From assembly GCF_002286785.1 (NCBI RefSeq), contig NZ_MUJY01000034.1, forward strand, positions 26,324-90,323: a DNA stretch of 64,000 nucleotides. Direction: 5' to 3'. The stretch's first letter is position 1; each line of letters starts with the position of its first letter. A program made the translations under genes and the position numbers. Positions 52,346-63,988 of this stretch are shown piece by piece. Under the pieces are notes generated by a model. It saw nothing but the letters and a program-made list of their open reading frames with translations, searched no databases and was not told the DNA's origin. This stretch comes from Pseudomonas sp. PIC25. GTDB lineage: Bacteria; Pseudomonadota; Gammaproteobacteria; Pseudomonadales; Pseudomonadaceae.

Positions 52346-55300
52346 ATGAACCTGTCCGCGCCCTTCATCCTCCGCCCGGTGGCGACGTTGCTGCTCAGCT
52401 TGGCGATTCTCCTGCTTGGCGGTTTGAGCTTCGGGCTGCTGCCGGTGGCGCCACTGCCGAAGATGGATTTCCCGGCCATCACTGTGCAGGCCAACCTGCC
52501 GGGGGCCAGCCCGCAGATCATGGCGGCGACGGTGGCGACACCGCTGGAGCGGGCCCTCGGCACCATCGCCGGGATCAGCGAGATGACCAGCCGCAGCAGC
52601 CAGGGCTCGACGCGGATCATCATCCTCTTCGATATCGACCGCGACATCGACGCCGCCGCCCGAGAGGTGCAGGCGGCCATCAACGCGGCGCGCAATCTGT
52701 TGCCCAGCGGCATGCGCAGCATGCCCACCTACCGCAAGGTCAACCCGTCGCAGGCGCCGATCATGGTGCTTTCGCTGACCAGCGATGTACTCAGCAAGGG
52801 CCAGCTCTACGACGTCGCCTCCACCCTGGTGGCGCAGAAACTATCCCAAGTGGCCGGGGTGGGCGAAGTGCAAATCGGCGGAAGCTCGCTGCCGGCGGTG
52901 CGAGTGTCGCTGGAGCCGCGTTTGCTGGATCAATACGGCATCGCCCTGGACGACGTGCGCCAGGCGATCACGGCGGCCAGCGCTCAGCGGCCGAAGGGGG
53001 CGGTGGAAGATGACCAACGCCACTGGCAGGTGCAGGCCAACGACCAGCTCGACCGCGCTGCGGATTACTCTCCGCTGATCATTCGCCAGCAGAACGGAGC
53101 CAGCGTGCGCCTGGGCGACGTGGCGACGGTGGTGGACGGGGTGGAGGACCGCTATAACAGCGGCTTCTACAACGACGAGCAGGCCGTGCTGGTGGTGATC
53201 AACCGCCAGGCTGGCGCCAATATCATCGAGACTATCTCGGACATCCGCGCCCAGCTACCGGCCTTGCGTGAAGTGATCCCGGCCAGTGTCGAGCTGGAAG
53301 TGGCCATGGACCGCTCACCGGTGATCCGCGCCACCCTGCACGAGGCGGAACGCACCCTGCTGATCGCCGTCGCCCTGGTGATCCTGGTGGTGTTCGCCTT
53401 CCTTGGCCGCTGGCGCGCGGCGCTGATTCCGGCACTGGCGGTACCGGTGTCGCTGGTCGGCACCTTCGCCGCGATGTACCTGATGGATTTCTCCTTGAAC
53501 AACCTGTCGCTGATGGCGCTGATCATCGCCACCGGCCTGGTGGTGGACGACGCCATCGTGGTGCTGGAGAACATTTCGCGGCACATCGAGAACGGCGAGC
53601 CGCCGTTGCAAGCCGCGCTGAACGGCTCGCGGGAAGTGGGTTTCACCCTGCTGTCGATGAACCTGTCGCTGGTGGTGGTGTTCGTCTCCATCCTGTTCAT
53701 GAGCGGCATCGTCGAGCGGCTGTTCCGTGAGTTCTCCTTGACCCTGGCGGTAGCCATCCTGATCTCGCTGCTGGTCTCGCTGACGCTGACGCCGATGCTC
53801 TGCGCCCGCTGGCTCCGTGAGGAAGAACAGCGCGAGCCGGGCCGCCTGCGGCGTTTCGGCCAGCGCTTGCAGGAGCGGGTACTGGAAGGCTATCGGCGAA
53901 GCCTGGACTGGGCGCTGGCTCATTCGCGGCTGACGTTGTTCAGCCTGATCGCCACCATTGGACTGAACGTCTACCTGTACGTTGCGGTGCCCAAGACTTT
54001 CATGCCGCAGCAGGACACCGGCCAGTTGATCGGCATGGTCCGCGGCGACGACGGCCTGTCGTTCCAGGTCATGCAGCCGAAGATGGAAACCTATCGCCGC
54101 GCAGTGCTGGCCGACCCGGCGGTGGAAAGCGTGGCCGGCTTCATCGGCGGCAACGGCGGGATCAACAATGCCTTTCTGATCGTGCGGCTGAAACCCATGG
54201 GCGAACGCACGGATTCCGCCCAGGAAGTGATCGACCGGTTGCGCGAGAGCGTACCCAAGGTGCCCGGCGGACGCATGTTCCTGATGCCCGACCAGGACTT
54301 GCAGTTCGGTGGGCGGGAAGGGCGAAGCACCTCGAACGAATACGTGCTGCTGGCCAGCGACCTGGACGACCTGCGCATCTGGCTGCCCAAGGTCCGCGAT
54401 GCGCTCGCGGCACTGCCCGAACTGACCGATATCGACGCCAACGAAGGCGAGGGCGCCCAGCAGGTGCGCCTGGTGATCGACCGTGAAACGGCCAAGCGCC
54501 TCGGCATCGACATGGCCATGGTCACGGCGGTGCTGAACAACGCCTTCAGCCAGCGGCAGATTTCCACCATCTACGACAGCCTCAACCAGTACAGCGTGGT
54601 GATGGAAGTCGACCCGAAGTACGCCCAGAGCCCCGAAGTGCTGGAGCAGGTCCAGGTGATCACGGCGGACGGCGCACGCGTGCCGCTGTCCACCTTCGCC
54701 CACTGGGAGCGCAGCCTGGAAGAGGACCGGGTCAACCATCAGGGCCAGTTCGCCGCGGAGAGCATCGGTTTCTCCCTGGCCCCCGGCATCAGCATGGAAC
54801 AGGCCACCGCCGCCATCGAGCGGGCGGTGGCCCGGGTTGGGCTGCCCACCGACGTGCAGGGCATGCTGGGCGGTACCGGTGGGGTGTTCCAGAAGGCCCA
54901 GCAGGCGCAGCCACTGATGCTGCTGGGTGCGCTGCTGGTGGTCTACATCGTGCTCGGCGTGCTCTACGAGAGTTACGTCCACCCGTTGACCATCCTCTCG
55001 ACATTGCCCTCGGCCGGGGTCGGCGCACTGCTGGCGATCCAGTTGTTCGGCCAGCAGTTCAGCCTGATCTCCCTGCTCGGTCTGTTCCTGCTGATCGGCG
55101 TGGTGAAGAAGAACGCCATCCTGATGATCGACCTCGCCCTGCAGTTGGAACGGCGTGAGCATTTCAGCCCCGAGGCATCGATCCGCCAGGCCTGCCTGCT
55201 GCGCTTCCGACCGATCCTGATGACCACCTTGGCGGCGATCCTCGGCGCACTGCCGTTGATCCTGTTCAGCGCCGAGGGCTCGGAAATGCGCAAGCCGCTG

Positions 55301-55450
55301 GGTATCGCCATCGTCGGCGGCCTGGTGCTCAGCCAGTTGCTCACCCTCTACACCACCCCGGTGGTCTACCTGTATTTCGACCGCCTGCGCCACCGTGTCA
55401 ACCGCTGGCGCGGCGTGCGGACGGACGCCTCGTTGGAAACTCCGCTATGA
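52346..55450 (+). CDS. muxC: RND efflux pump inner-membrane subunit MuxC
   Basis: A 1034-residue RND transporter (MdtC-like), partner of MuxB. The proton-relay helix reads ATGLVVDDAIVVLENISRHI, and the later helix IGVVKKNAILMIDLALQLE. The N-terminus [20 protein letters not shown] parallels MuxB, showing the ancient duplication. No clear ribosome-binding site is seen before the ATG, and the preceding repeat-filled gap may affect its expression. Its stop overlaps the opmB start (ATGA). Confidence 0.94.
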   Translation: MNLSAPFILRPVATLLLSLAILLLGGLSFGLLPVAPLPKMDFPAITVQANLPGASPQIMAATVATPLERALGTIAGISEMTSRSSQGSTRIIILFDIDRDIDAAAREVQAAINAARNLLPSGMRSMPTYRKVNPSQAPIMVLSLTSDVLSKGQLYDVASTLVAQKLSQVAGVGEVQIGGSSLPAVRVSLEPRLLDQYGIALDDVRQAITAASAQRPKGAVEDDQRHWQVQANDQLDRAADYSPLIIRQQNGASVRLGDVATVVDGVEDRYNSGFYNDEQAVLVVINRQAGANIIETISDIRAQLPALREVIPASVELEVAMDRSPVIRATLHEAERTLLIAVALVILVVFAFLGRWRAALIPALAVPVSLVGTFAAMYLMDFSLNNLSLMALIIATGLVVDDAIVVLENISRHIENGEPPLQAALNGSREVGFTLLSMNLSLVVVFVSILFMSGIVERLFREFSLTLAVAILISLLVSLTLTPMLCARWLREEEQREPGRLRRFGQRLQERVLEGYRRSLDWALAHSRLTLFSLIATIGLNVYLYVAVPKTFMPQQDTGQLIGMVRGDDGLSFQVMQPKMETYRRAVLADPAVESVAGFIGGNGGINNAFLIVRLKPMGERTDSAQEVIDRLRESVPKVPGGRMFLMPDQDLQFGGREGRSTSNEYVLLASDLDDLRIWLPKVRDALAALPELTDIDANEGEGAQQVRLVIDRETAKRLGIDMAMVTAVLNNAFSQRQISTIYDSLNQYSVVMEVDPKYAQSPEVLEQVQVITADGARVPLSTFAHWERSLEEDRVNHQGQFAAESIGFSLAPGISMEQATAAIERAVARVGLPTDVQGMLGGTGGVFQKAQQAQPLMLLGALLVVYIVLGVLYESYVHPLTILSTLPSAGVGALLAIQLFGQQFSLISLLGLFLLIGVVKKNAILMIDLALQLERREHFSPEASIRQACLLRFRPILMTTLAAILGALPLILFSAEGSEMRKPLGIAIVGGLVLSQLLTLYTTPVVYLYFDRLRHRVNRWRGVRTDASLETPL

Positions 55451-56916
55451 ATGCTCTTCTTCCAGATCGCCCCGGAACCCGCCGAAAGCTCATGCATGCC
55501 ACCGGCGCTGCGTTTTTCGCCATGCTGCTCGCCGGTTGCACTCTCGGTCCGGACTACCAGCGCCCCGAACTGACGGTGCCCGCGCAGTACCGCGAGGCCG
55601 AAGGCTGGAAGCCGGCGCAGCCGGCCGATGCCGTGGAGCGGGGTGCCTGGTGGGCGCTGTACGGAGATGCCGAACTGGACGCGCTGGTCCAGCGGCTTAA
55701 CCTGAACAACCAGAACGTCGCCGCCGCCGAGGCGCAGTACCGTCAGGCCCGTGCCTTGGTGCGCAGCGCGCGGGCCGGATTCTTCCCGACGCTCTCCGGC
55801 AACGCCGGCGTGACCCGTTCCGGCCGAGGCGGTGGCGACAGCAGCGTGACCACGGCGAACGGCCAGACCTTCAGCACCTCCAGCGGTGGCGTTTCGAAGA
55901 CCTACGACGCCAGCCTGGGCGTGAGTTGGGAGCTGGACCTGTGGGCTAAGCTGCGCCGCAACCTAGAGGCCAACCGCGCCAGTGCCGAGGCCAGCGAAGC
56001 CGACCTTGCGGCGATGCGCCTGAGCATGCAGTCCGAACTGGTGCAGAACTACCTGCAACTGCGCGTGCTGGACGAGCAGAAGCGCCTGCTGGATGCCACG
56101 GTCGCGGCCTACGAGCGCTCCCTGCGACTCACCGAAAACCAGTACCGCGCGGGCATCGTGCCGAAGTCCGATGTCACCCAGGCACAGACCCAGTTGAAGA
56201 GCACCCAGGCCGAGGCCATCGACCTGGAATGGCAGCGCGCCCAGATCGAACATGCGCTGGCGGTGCTGATCGGCGTTCCGCCGGCGGAGTTCGCCATTGC
56301 ACCGAGCGAGGCGGTGCCGAGCCTTCCGGCGCTGCCCGCGGGTGTGCCGTCGCAACTGCTGGAACGCCGCCCGGATATCGCCGCCGCCGAGCGCCGGGTG
56401 ATGGCGGCTAACGCGCAGATCGGCGTCGCCGAAGCTGCCTGGTTCCCGGACCTCACCCTGTCCGCCAACGGCGGCTACAGCGGCAGCAGCTTCGCCGACT
56501 GGTTCGAGGTGCCGAACCGTTATTGGTCGCTGGGGCCGCAGCTGGCCCTGACCCTGTTCGACGGCGGCGCGCGCCGCGCCGAGCTGGAACGCAGCGAAGC
56601 CAGCTACGACCAGACCGTGGCCGAGTACCGTCAGGCCGTGCTCGATGGCTTCCGCGAGGTGGAGGACTATCTGGTGCAATTGCGTGTGCTGGAACGCGAG
56701 GCTGGGGTACGCCAGGACGCCCTGGACGCCGCCCGCGAGTCGCTGCGCTTGATCGAGAACCAGTACCGCGCCGGTACCGTGGACTACAACAGCGTGGTCA
56801 CCGTCCAGGCCACCGCCCTGAACAACGAACGCACCGCGCTGAGCCTGCTGGGCAGCCGCCTCACCGCCAGCGTGCAACTGATCACCGCGCTGGGAGGGAC
56901 CTGGGACGAGCACTGA
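55447..56916 (+). CDS. opmB: Outer-membrane efflux channel OpmB
   Basis: A 489-residue TolC/NodT-family lipoprotein. The signal peptide ends at a lipobox (MLLAGC, lipidated Cys31), then LGPDYQRPEL. Two repeats of coiled coil and strand carry the family's LRVLDEQKRLLDATVAAYER and ENQYRAGIVPKSDVTQAQTQ, and ENQYRAGTVDYNSVVTVQAT. It provides the outer-membrane exit for MuxABC. It overlaps muxC by four bases and is followed by a long REP cluster. Confidence 0.94.
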   Translation: MNALLPDRPGTRRKLMHATGAAFFAMLLAGCTLGPDYQRPELTVPAQYREAEGWKPAQPADAVERGAWWALYGDAELDALVQRLNLNNQNVAAAEAQYRQARALVRSARAGFFPTLSGNAGVTRSGRGGGDSSVTTANGQTFSTSSGGVSKTYDASLGVSWELDLWAKLRRNLEANRASAEASEADLAAMRLSMQSELVQNYLQLRVLDEQKRLLDATVAAYERSLRLTENQYRAGIVPKSDVTQAQTQLKSTQAEAIDLEWQRAQIEHALAVLIGVPPAEFAIAPSEAVPSLPALPAGVPSQLLERRPDIAAAERRVMAANAQIGVAEAAWFPDLTLSANGGYSGSSFADWFEVPNRYWSLGPQLALTLFDGGARRAELERSEASYDQTVAEYRQAVLDGFREVEDYLVQLRVLEREAGVRQDALDAARESLRLIENQYRAGTVDYNSVVTVQATALNNERTALSLLGSRLTASVQLITALGGTWDEH

Positions 56917-56934
56917 CGCCCCAGTGCTGGCTGT

Positions 56935-57300
56935 AGCCCGAATAAGCGCCGGCGCAATCCGGGAACAGGCTCTCCCGGATTGAGCCAAGGCTTATCCGAG
57001 CTACGAAAGCCTGTGTTTTCGTGGGAGCCAGCTCTGCTGGCGAAGCTTTCGCTCGGCCCAGTTCGCGAGCAGAGCTCGTCGTTTCTACAAAGGCAACACC
57101 GGACTCTGATAGGGCGAATAAATTCGTCCCTACAAGGGCTGCGCCCGGGAGCGAATTCATTCGCGATGGACCGAAAGACCGCATTCGCGGATGAATCCGC
57201 TCCCACAGGATCGATGCCACTCGCACCGCTTTTCGTAGGAGCCAGCTCTGCTGGCGAAGCTTTCGCGCTGCCAATCGCGAGTAGAACCGTGAGGCTGCCC
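56935..57300. repeat. REP cluster downstream of opmB
   Basis: About 365 bases with no gene are filled with palindromic words. GGAGCCAGCTCTGCTGGCGA with AGCTTTCGC occurs twice in direct orientation (57024-57052 and 57238-57266, 29 bases identical). GGGCGAATAAATTCGTCCCT, GGAGCGAATTCATTCGCGAT and CGCGGATGAATCCGCTCCCA lie between them. CCGGGAACAGGCTCTCCCGG starts the cluster. This is typical Pseudomonas REP/BIME-like structure. No REP-associated transposase is nearby. Confidence 0.85.
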
Positions 57301-57525
57301 TCACTCATCCTCGATCAGGTTCCGACGCTCGTCCGCCGCGCCGGCCGCTACCAGGCGCTGGGCTTCGTCCTCGGAAATCAGCAGGCGGGCCGCGCCGCTT
57401 TCCAATACCGACATGCGTGCCTGCGCATCGGTGGTGATGCGTACTTCGGAGAGCGGCTTGTGGTATTCGATGCCTTCCACGCTGAAACGACAGGAAGCGT
57501 TGTCGATGTCTATTTCGACCGCCAT
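57301..57525 (-). CDS. Small acidic hypothetical protein
   Basis: A 74-residue acidic protein beginning MAVEIDIDNASCRFSVEGIE and ending in an Arg/Glu-rich helix (ISEDEAQRLVAAGAADERRN). It is predicted soluble with one Cys. GGAGG lies 8 bases before the ATG at 57525, a strong site that supports it as a real gene. I do not recognise the family. It is divergent from the MgtC/SapB gene (151-base gap) and its end borders the REP cluster. Confidence 0.7.
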   Translation of the reverse strand: MAVEIDIDNASCRFSVEGIEYHKPLSEVRITTDAQARMSVLESGAARLLISEDEAQRLVAAGAADERRNLIEDE

Positions 57526-57676
57526 GGCGGTGTCCTCCGGGTTCTGCGGGTTCTCTCTTGTCTGACCATGCTCGGGCGGATCGGTTGAGGCCGAACGGGA
57601 AAAACCTCGGTACCGGCAACTCCGGGCTTGGCTGTCTGTCCATCCTTTGAGGATGTTGCTGGCAAGCGGAGGCTCC

Positions 57677-58156
57677 ATGAGCTGGTGGCAGACGGTCGCG
57701 GCGACGCTGGCGGAAGAATTTTCCGATTTGACCGATGTGGCTCAACTCACGCGTTTCAGCGTGCGCATGCTGCTGGCTGCGCTGTTGGGTGGGCTACTCG
57801 GCTGGGAGCGCGAGCAGAAGGGCAAGGCGGCAGGGCTGCGGACCCACATGCTGGTTGCCGTGGGGGCCGCGTTGTTCGTGATGGTGCCGCAGCAGGCCGG
57901 CACTTCGGCGGCGGACCTGAGCCGGGTGATCCAGGGCGTCATCGCCGGTATCGGCTTTCTCGGCGCCGGCAGCATCCTCAAGGGCAGCGACGAAGAGCAC
58001 GTGAAAGGGCTCACCACCGCCGCCAACATCTGGCTGACCGCAGCCATTGGCGTGGCCGTGGGGCTGGGGCGGGAAACCTCGGCGATCCTCGCCACGCTGC
58101 TGGCCCTGGTCGTCCTGGTGTTTCTGAGCAGGGTGGAGCAGGCCGGCAAGGATTGA
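57677..58156 (+). CDS. MgtC/SapB-family membrane protein
   Basis: A 159-residue inner-membrane protein with about four hydrophobic segments and the family core [20 protein letters not shown], then [20 protein letters not shown] and [20 protein letters not shown]. MgtC-type proteins influence acid, magnesium and phosphate responses, and in pathogens intracellular survival. This short form lacks the C-terminal ACT-like domain of true MgtC and is nearer SapB/YhiD. GGAGG lies 5 bases before the ATG at 57677. Confidence 0.9.
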   Translation: MSWWQTVAATLAEEFSDLTDVAQLTRFSVRMLLAALLGGLLGWEREQKGKAAGLRTHMLVAVGAALFVMVPQQAGTSAADLSRVIQGVIAGIGFLGAGSILKGSDEEHVKGLTTAANIWLTAAIGVAVGLGRETSAILATLLALVVLVFLSRVEQAGKD

Positions 58157-58173
58157 CCGACAGGAGCGGATCG

Positions 58174-58195
58174 TTCCCACGCTCTGCGTGGGAAT
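58174..58195. repeat. Intergenic palindrome between convergent MgtC/SapB and ftsH-like genes
   Basis: TTCCCACGC-TCT-GCGTGGGAA is a perfect 9-bp stem of a word (GTTCCCACGCTCTGCGTGGG) common between Pseudomonas genes. It may also act as a bidirectional terminator-like block. Confidence 0.7.
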
Positions 58196-58210
58196 GCACG
58201 CTTTCTAGGC

Positions 58211-60040
58211 CTACCGGATCGCCGCCAACTTCACGGTGCTGATCGTCGGGCGCAACGGTGGAAAGTCGTCCGGGGTCAGGGTTTCTTTCTCCAGGAGCAG
58301 GCGGGCGCCATGTTCCAGGTCGTTCCGGTGGGTGGCGAGCAGTTCCTTGGCCTGTGCATAGGCTTCATCGATCAGCCCCTTGACGGCCAGGTCGATCTCC
58401 CGCGCGGTCTGCTCGGAGAAGTCCTTCTCGCGTACACCGATCATGTGGTCGCCGAGGTAGCTGGCGCTCTGCCGTTCCAGCACGGCCTGGCCGAGCAGTT
58501 CGCTCATGCCGAAGCGGGTAACGATCTGCCGGGCGATATCGGTGACCTTGGCCAGATCGTCGGCGGCACCGGTGGAAACCTCGGCGAATACCAATTCTTC
58601 GGCGGCACGGCCGGCGAGCAGTACCACCATGCGGCTCTTCAGCTCCTGCAGGGTGATCAGGAAGCGGTCTTCGGTGGGCCGCTGCAGGGTGTAGCCCAGG
58701 GCACCGATGGAGCGTGGGATGATCGAAACCTTGTGCACCGGATCCATGCCGGGCAGCAGGGCCGCCGCCAGGGCATGGCCCATTTCGTGATGCGCCACCA
58801 CCTCGCGCTCGTGGGGCTGCAACAGGCGGCCCTTGCGCTCGGCACCGGCGACCAGGCGTTCCACCGCCGCCGTGAAATCGACCATGCCGACCGTCTCCGC
58901 GCCTCGGCGGGTCGCGGTGATCGCCGCTTCGTTGACCAGGTTGGCGAGATCGGCACCGGTGAAGCCGATGGTGATTCCGGCAATCCGATCGACATCCACG
59001 TCCGGGCCGGCGCTGATGCGTTTCATATGTACCTGGAGGATCGCCGCCCGGCCCTTGTGGTCCGGGCGGTCGACCACGATCTGGCGGTCGAAGCGGCCGG
59101 CGCGGAGCAGGGCGGGGTCGAGGATTTCCGGGCGGTTGGTGGCGGCCAGCAGCACCACGCCTTCGCGCGGGTCGAACCCGTCCAGCTCGGCGAGCAACTG
59201 ATTGAGGGTCTGCTCCTTCTCGTCGTTGCCGCCAAAGGCACCGACGCCCCGCATCTTGCCGAGGGCGTCCAGCTCATCGATGAAGATGATGCAGGGCGCG
59301 GCCTTGCGCGCCTGCTCGAACAAATCGCGGACCCGCGCGGCGCCGACGCCGACGAACATCTCGACGAATTCCGAGCCGGAGATGGAAAAGAACGGCACGC
59401 CGGCTTCCCCGGCCACCGCCTTGGCCACCAGTGTCTTACCGGTGCCGGGCGGGCCGACCAGCAGGATGCCCTTGGGAATCCGCGCGCCGAGGCGGCTGTA
59501 CCTGGGTTGGTCCTTGAGGAAGGACACCACTTCCTCCAGTTCGGCCTTGGCCTCGTCGATGCCGGCGACGTCGGCGAAGGTCACGCCGGTATCGCGCTGG
59601 ACGAATACCTTGGCCTTGGACTTGCCGACGTTGACCAGCCCACCGAAGCCTTGCTTCTCGGCAATACCGCGGAAGAAAAAGCTCCACAGCGCGATTATGA
59701 GGATGAACGGCAGCACCCAGCCGAGGATACTGGCTAGCACGGTGTTTTCCGCCTTGCCGCGGAAGGTCACGCCGGTTGCTGCCAGTTCGTCCGCCAGGGC
59801 GGGCTCGACCCGCTCGGTGACGAAGTAGCTGCGGCCGTTGACCGGCTCCTTGAGCTTGCCGCTGATCTGCCGCTGCTCGACCACCAGCTCGGTGAGCTTG
59901 TCCTGCTTCAGCAGGCGCACGAATTCGCTGTAGGGCAAGGCTTCGACGGCGTTACGCGATGCCCACCATTCCTGGAACATCAGGAGCACCGCGAAGGCGA
60001 TCAGGAAGTAGCCAACGTTCCATTGATGCTGCTTGTTCAT
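58211..60040 (-). CDS. FtsH-family AAA membrane metalloprotease (accessory copy)
   Basis: A 609-residue ATP-dependent protease. Two N-terminal membrane helices (about residues 9-24 and 103-124) flank a periplasmic segment. The AAA module has Walker A GPPGTGKT (196-203), Walker [11 protein letters not shown], and second region of homology [20 protein letters not shown]. The zinc site is HEMGH at 418-422, and [11 protein letters not shown] is present. It degrades misfolded or regulatory membrane proteins. The setting (MgtC/SapB and kinase genes) is not the rrmJ-ftsH-folP locus of housekeeping ftsH. The divergent periplasmic segment also suggests a paralogue or xenologue, like the FtsH2 described on stress islands of some P. 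aeruginosa. GGGAG lies 6 bases before the ATG at 60040. Confidence 0.9.
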   Translation of the reverse strand: MNKQHQWNVGYFLIAFAVLLMFQEWWASRNAVEALPYSEFVRLLKQDKLTELVVEQRQISGKLKEPVNGRSYFVTERVEPALADELAATGVTFRGKAENTVLASILGWVLPFILIIALWSFFFRGIAEKQGFGGLVNVGKSKAKVFVQRDTGVTFADVAGIDEAKAELEEVVSFLKDQPRYSRLGARIPKGILLVGPPGTGKTLVAKAVAGEAGVPFFSISGSEFVEMFVGVGAARVRDLFEQARKAAPCIIFIDELDALGKMRGVGAFGGNDEKEQTLNQLLAELDGFDPREGVVLLAATNRPEILDPALLRAGRFDRQIVVDRPDHKGRAAILQVHMKRISAGPDVDVDRIAGITIGFTGADLANLVNEAAITATRRGAETVGMVDFTAAVERLVAGAERKGRLLQPHEREVVAHHEMGHALAAALLPGMDPVHKVSIIPRSIGALGYTLQRPTEDRFLITLQELKSRMVVLLAGRAAEELVFAEVSTGAADDLAKVTDIARQIVTRFGMSELLGQAVLERQSASYLGDHMIGVREKDFSEQTAREIDLAVKGLIDEAYAQAKELLATHRNDLEHGARLLLEKETLTPDDFPPLRPTISTVKLAAIR

Positions 60041-60244
60041 CTCGCGCTCCCGTTCGCTTGGCTTCACTGAGTTGTAAGGCAAGCGGGGACGGGGAATCTT
60101 GACTCCCGTCAAGCGAGTAGGGCATCCAGGGGCGGATACATCGGAGGCTCAGGAAAATCCCTATGCGCGCTCCCGCGGACTATTCTCTCCCTTTGGAGCT
60201 GTCGGAGTGGGTGGCAGACGGGCGATCGGCAACAGGGGGAGCGG

Positions 60245-62454
60245 ATGGCGTCAAAGGAAACCGGCCGGGCGATGCATCTGGGCTTGCGCGCCTCGATCGT
60301 GCTTTCCGTCATCATCGGGCTGACGATCCCGGCCACGGTTAGCAGCTTCCTCACCCTGGGCTACCGCGAACAGGCTCTCAGCGAAAGCTTCAGCGCCGAG
60401 CATCGGCGCCTCACTGAAATCCTCGCCCTGGGCATGCAGGAGCCCCTGTGGAACCTCAATGACGAAGGCGGACGGCCTTTGTTCGAATCGCTGCTGGGCG
60501 ACCTGCGGATCGTCGCCATCAGCGTCCGCGACGAGAACGGCATCGACTTCCTCAGTCGCGCATATCCCGAGCGCCGTACCGGTCGGCAATTCACCCTGGA
60601 CCGCGATGTGACGAACGACGACAAGGTCATCGGCCACGTCAGCCTGGAAATGGACACCGGCATGCTCGACAGCCAGACCCGCATCGACCGCCGCATCCTG
60701 GCCTGGACGGTGACCGGGCAGTTGCTGCTTAGCCTGATCCTGATCGTCATTCTCCTCCAACGACGTTTGCTGGCGCCGATCAAACGCTTGATGGACGAGT
60801 CGGAACGCCTGGCTCGTCGCGACCTGTCCCGGCCCTTCATCTGGCAGCGCCGCGACGAACTGGGCAGCCTCGGCGTCAGCCTGGAATCCACGCGCCAGGC
60901 GTTGCAGGCGCTGTTCAACGAACTGGAAACGAAGAACCAGGCGTTGCAGCAGGACATCGAGCGGCGCGCCCTGATCGAGCAGGAACTACAGAGCCACCGG
61001 GCCCACCTGGAAGAATTGGTGCAGAAGCGTACCGAAGAGCTGCTCGCCGCCAAGGAGCGGGCCGAGGTGGCGAACCAGGCGAAAAGTACCTTCCTCGCCA
61101 GCATGACCCACGAACTGCGCACGCCGCTGAACGCCATCCTCGGCTACGCCCAATTGCTCAAGCGCGACAAGGCCCTGACCGAGCGGCAAGCGGTGGGCTT
61201 GCAAACCATCCAGCAGAGCGGCGAACACCTGCTGATGCTGATCACCGACCTGCTGGACCTGGCCAAGATCGAGGCGGGTAAGTTCGAACTCTTCCCCAGT
61301 GCGGTCAGCCTCAACGTCTTCCTCATGGGCATCGCCGACATCATCCGGGTGAAATCGGAGCAGAAGGGCCTGAGTTTCAACCTTCACCTGGCGCCGAACT
61401 TGCCGGCGGTGGTGCTGCTGGATGAAAAACGCGTGCGCCAGGTTTTGCTGAACCTGCTGGGCAACGCGGTGAAATTCACCGACAGCGGCTACGTCAGCCT
61501 GCGCGTGGAGGTGAAACAGCAGGACGAAACGACCTGCCGGTTGTGCTTCGAGGTACAGGACAGCGGCATCGGCATGGATGACAGCCAGTTGGAAAGCATC
61601 TTCCAGCCCTTCGAGCAGGTCGGCGAGTCGCAGCGCCGTTTCGGCGGCACCGGCCTGGGGCTATCCATCAGCCGCCAGTTGGTGCGCCTGATGGACAGCG
61701 ACATCCAGGTCTCGAGCGCCGCCGGCAGGGGCAGCACCTTCTGGTTTGAGCTGAGCGTGCCGCTGAGTGACGATGCGGTGATGACTCCGCAGACGGAGCT
61801 GAGCGTGATCGGTTACCGGGGCGAGCCGAAGACCATTCTGGTGGTCGACGACATCGCGGCGAACCGTGAACTGCTCAAGGACCTGCTCGGCTCCTTGGGC
61901 TTCCACATTCACCTGGCGGAAAACGGCGAGGAGGGCGTGGCCCGTGCCCGGGAGATCAGGCCCGATGCGATTCTCATGGATATCGTGATGCCGGTGATGA
62001 GCGGCCTGGAGGCGACACGGCACATCCGTGAGCTGGACGGGCTGGAACAGGTACCGATCATCGCCATTTCCGCCAGCGTCACCCCGGAGGACCAGAATCA
62101 AAGCCTGGTTGCGGGGGCCAACGTGTTCATGACCAAGCCGGTGCAGCAGAATCGCCTGCTGCATGTGATCGGCGAACTGCTGGGCTTGGAGCTGATCCAT
62201 GACGACACGCCCGAGGCGGCCGAGGAGGAAACCGCCGCAGCGGCATTCGTGGCGCCCCCGCAGAGCGAGCTGAACGTGCTGTACGAGTTGGCGCTGGTGG
62301 GCAACATGCGTGATATCCGGCGCCACGCCGATCACATCGAACAGGTGGATGCCGCATTGAAACCGTTCGCCGAAAAACTGCGTCAACTGGCGAAGGAATA
62401 TCGCTCCAAGGCAATTCTCGAGCTGGTCGAAGCCTGTGTGGAACGGAGTAGCCA

Positions 62455-62458
<4 letters not shown>
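60245..62458 (+). CDS. Hybrid sensor histidine kinase with receiver domain
   Basis: A 737-residue hybrid kinase. A membrane helix (about residues 14-36), a periplasmic sensing region (to about 150), a second helix (about 153-173) and a HAMP domain lead into a coiled coil. The HisKA domain is STFLASMTHELRTPLNAILG (phospho-His in THELR) and the HATPase has NAVKFTDSGY, DSGIGM and FGGTGLGLSI. A receiver domain has its Asp in DAILMDIVMPVMSGL. The final roughly 100 residues contain an acidic linker and helices but no clear HPt. It overlaps the next gene (ATGA), whose product is a receiver-kinase, so a relay between the two is plausible. GGGGGAG precedes the ATG. Confidence 0.92.
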
Positions 62459-63786
<1,328 letters not shown>

Positions 63787-63794
63787 GGCGCACG

Positions 63795-63930
63795 CCGGTG
63801 GGAGCGAATTCATTCGCGAACCGGGGTTACGCCGATGCTTCGTCATCGCGGATGAATTCGTTCCCACCGATTGCCCATCACCAGGTCCGTCCGAACTCTG
63901 GGTAGGGGCGAATTCATTGGCTATGTCTGC
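63795..63930. repeat. REP-type repeats after the receiver-kinase gene
   Basis: GGGAGCGAATTCATTCGCGA, CGCGGATGAATTCGTTCCCA and GGGGCGAATTCATTGGC are spaced over about 135 bases. They share their core with the repeats at 34.2, 43.2 and 57.1 kb. No gene is seen from 63787 to 63988. Confidence 0.75.
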
Positions 63931-63988
63931 GTTAAGTGTTGCTAGCTCCTAAACTTACTGTACGGCGTCCCCTTTCTGGAGGTCTGTC

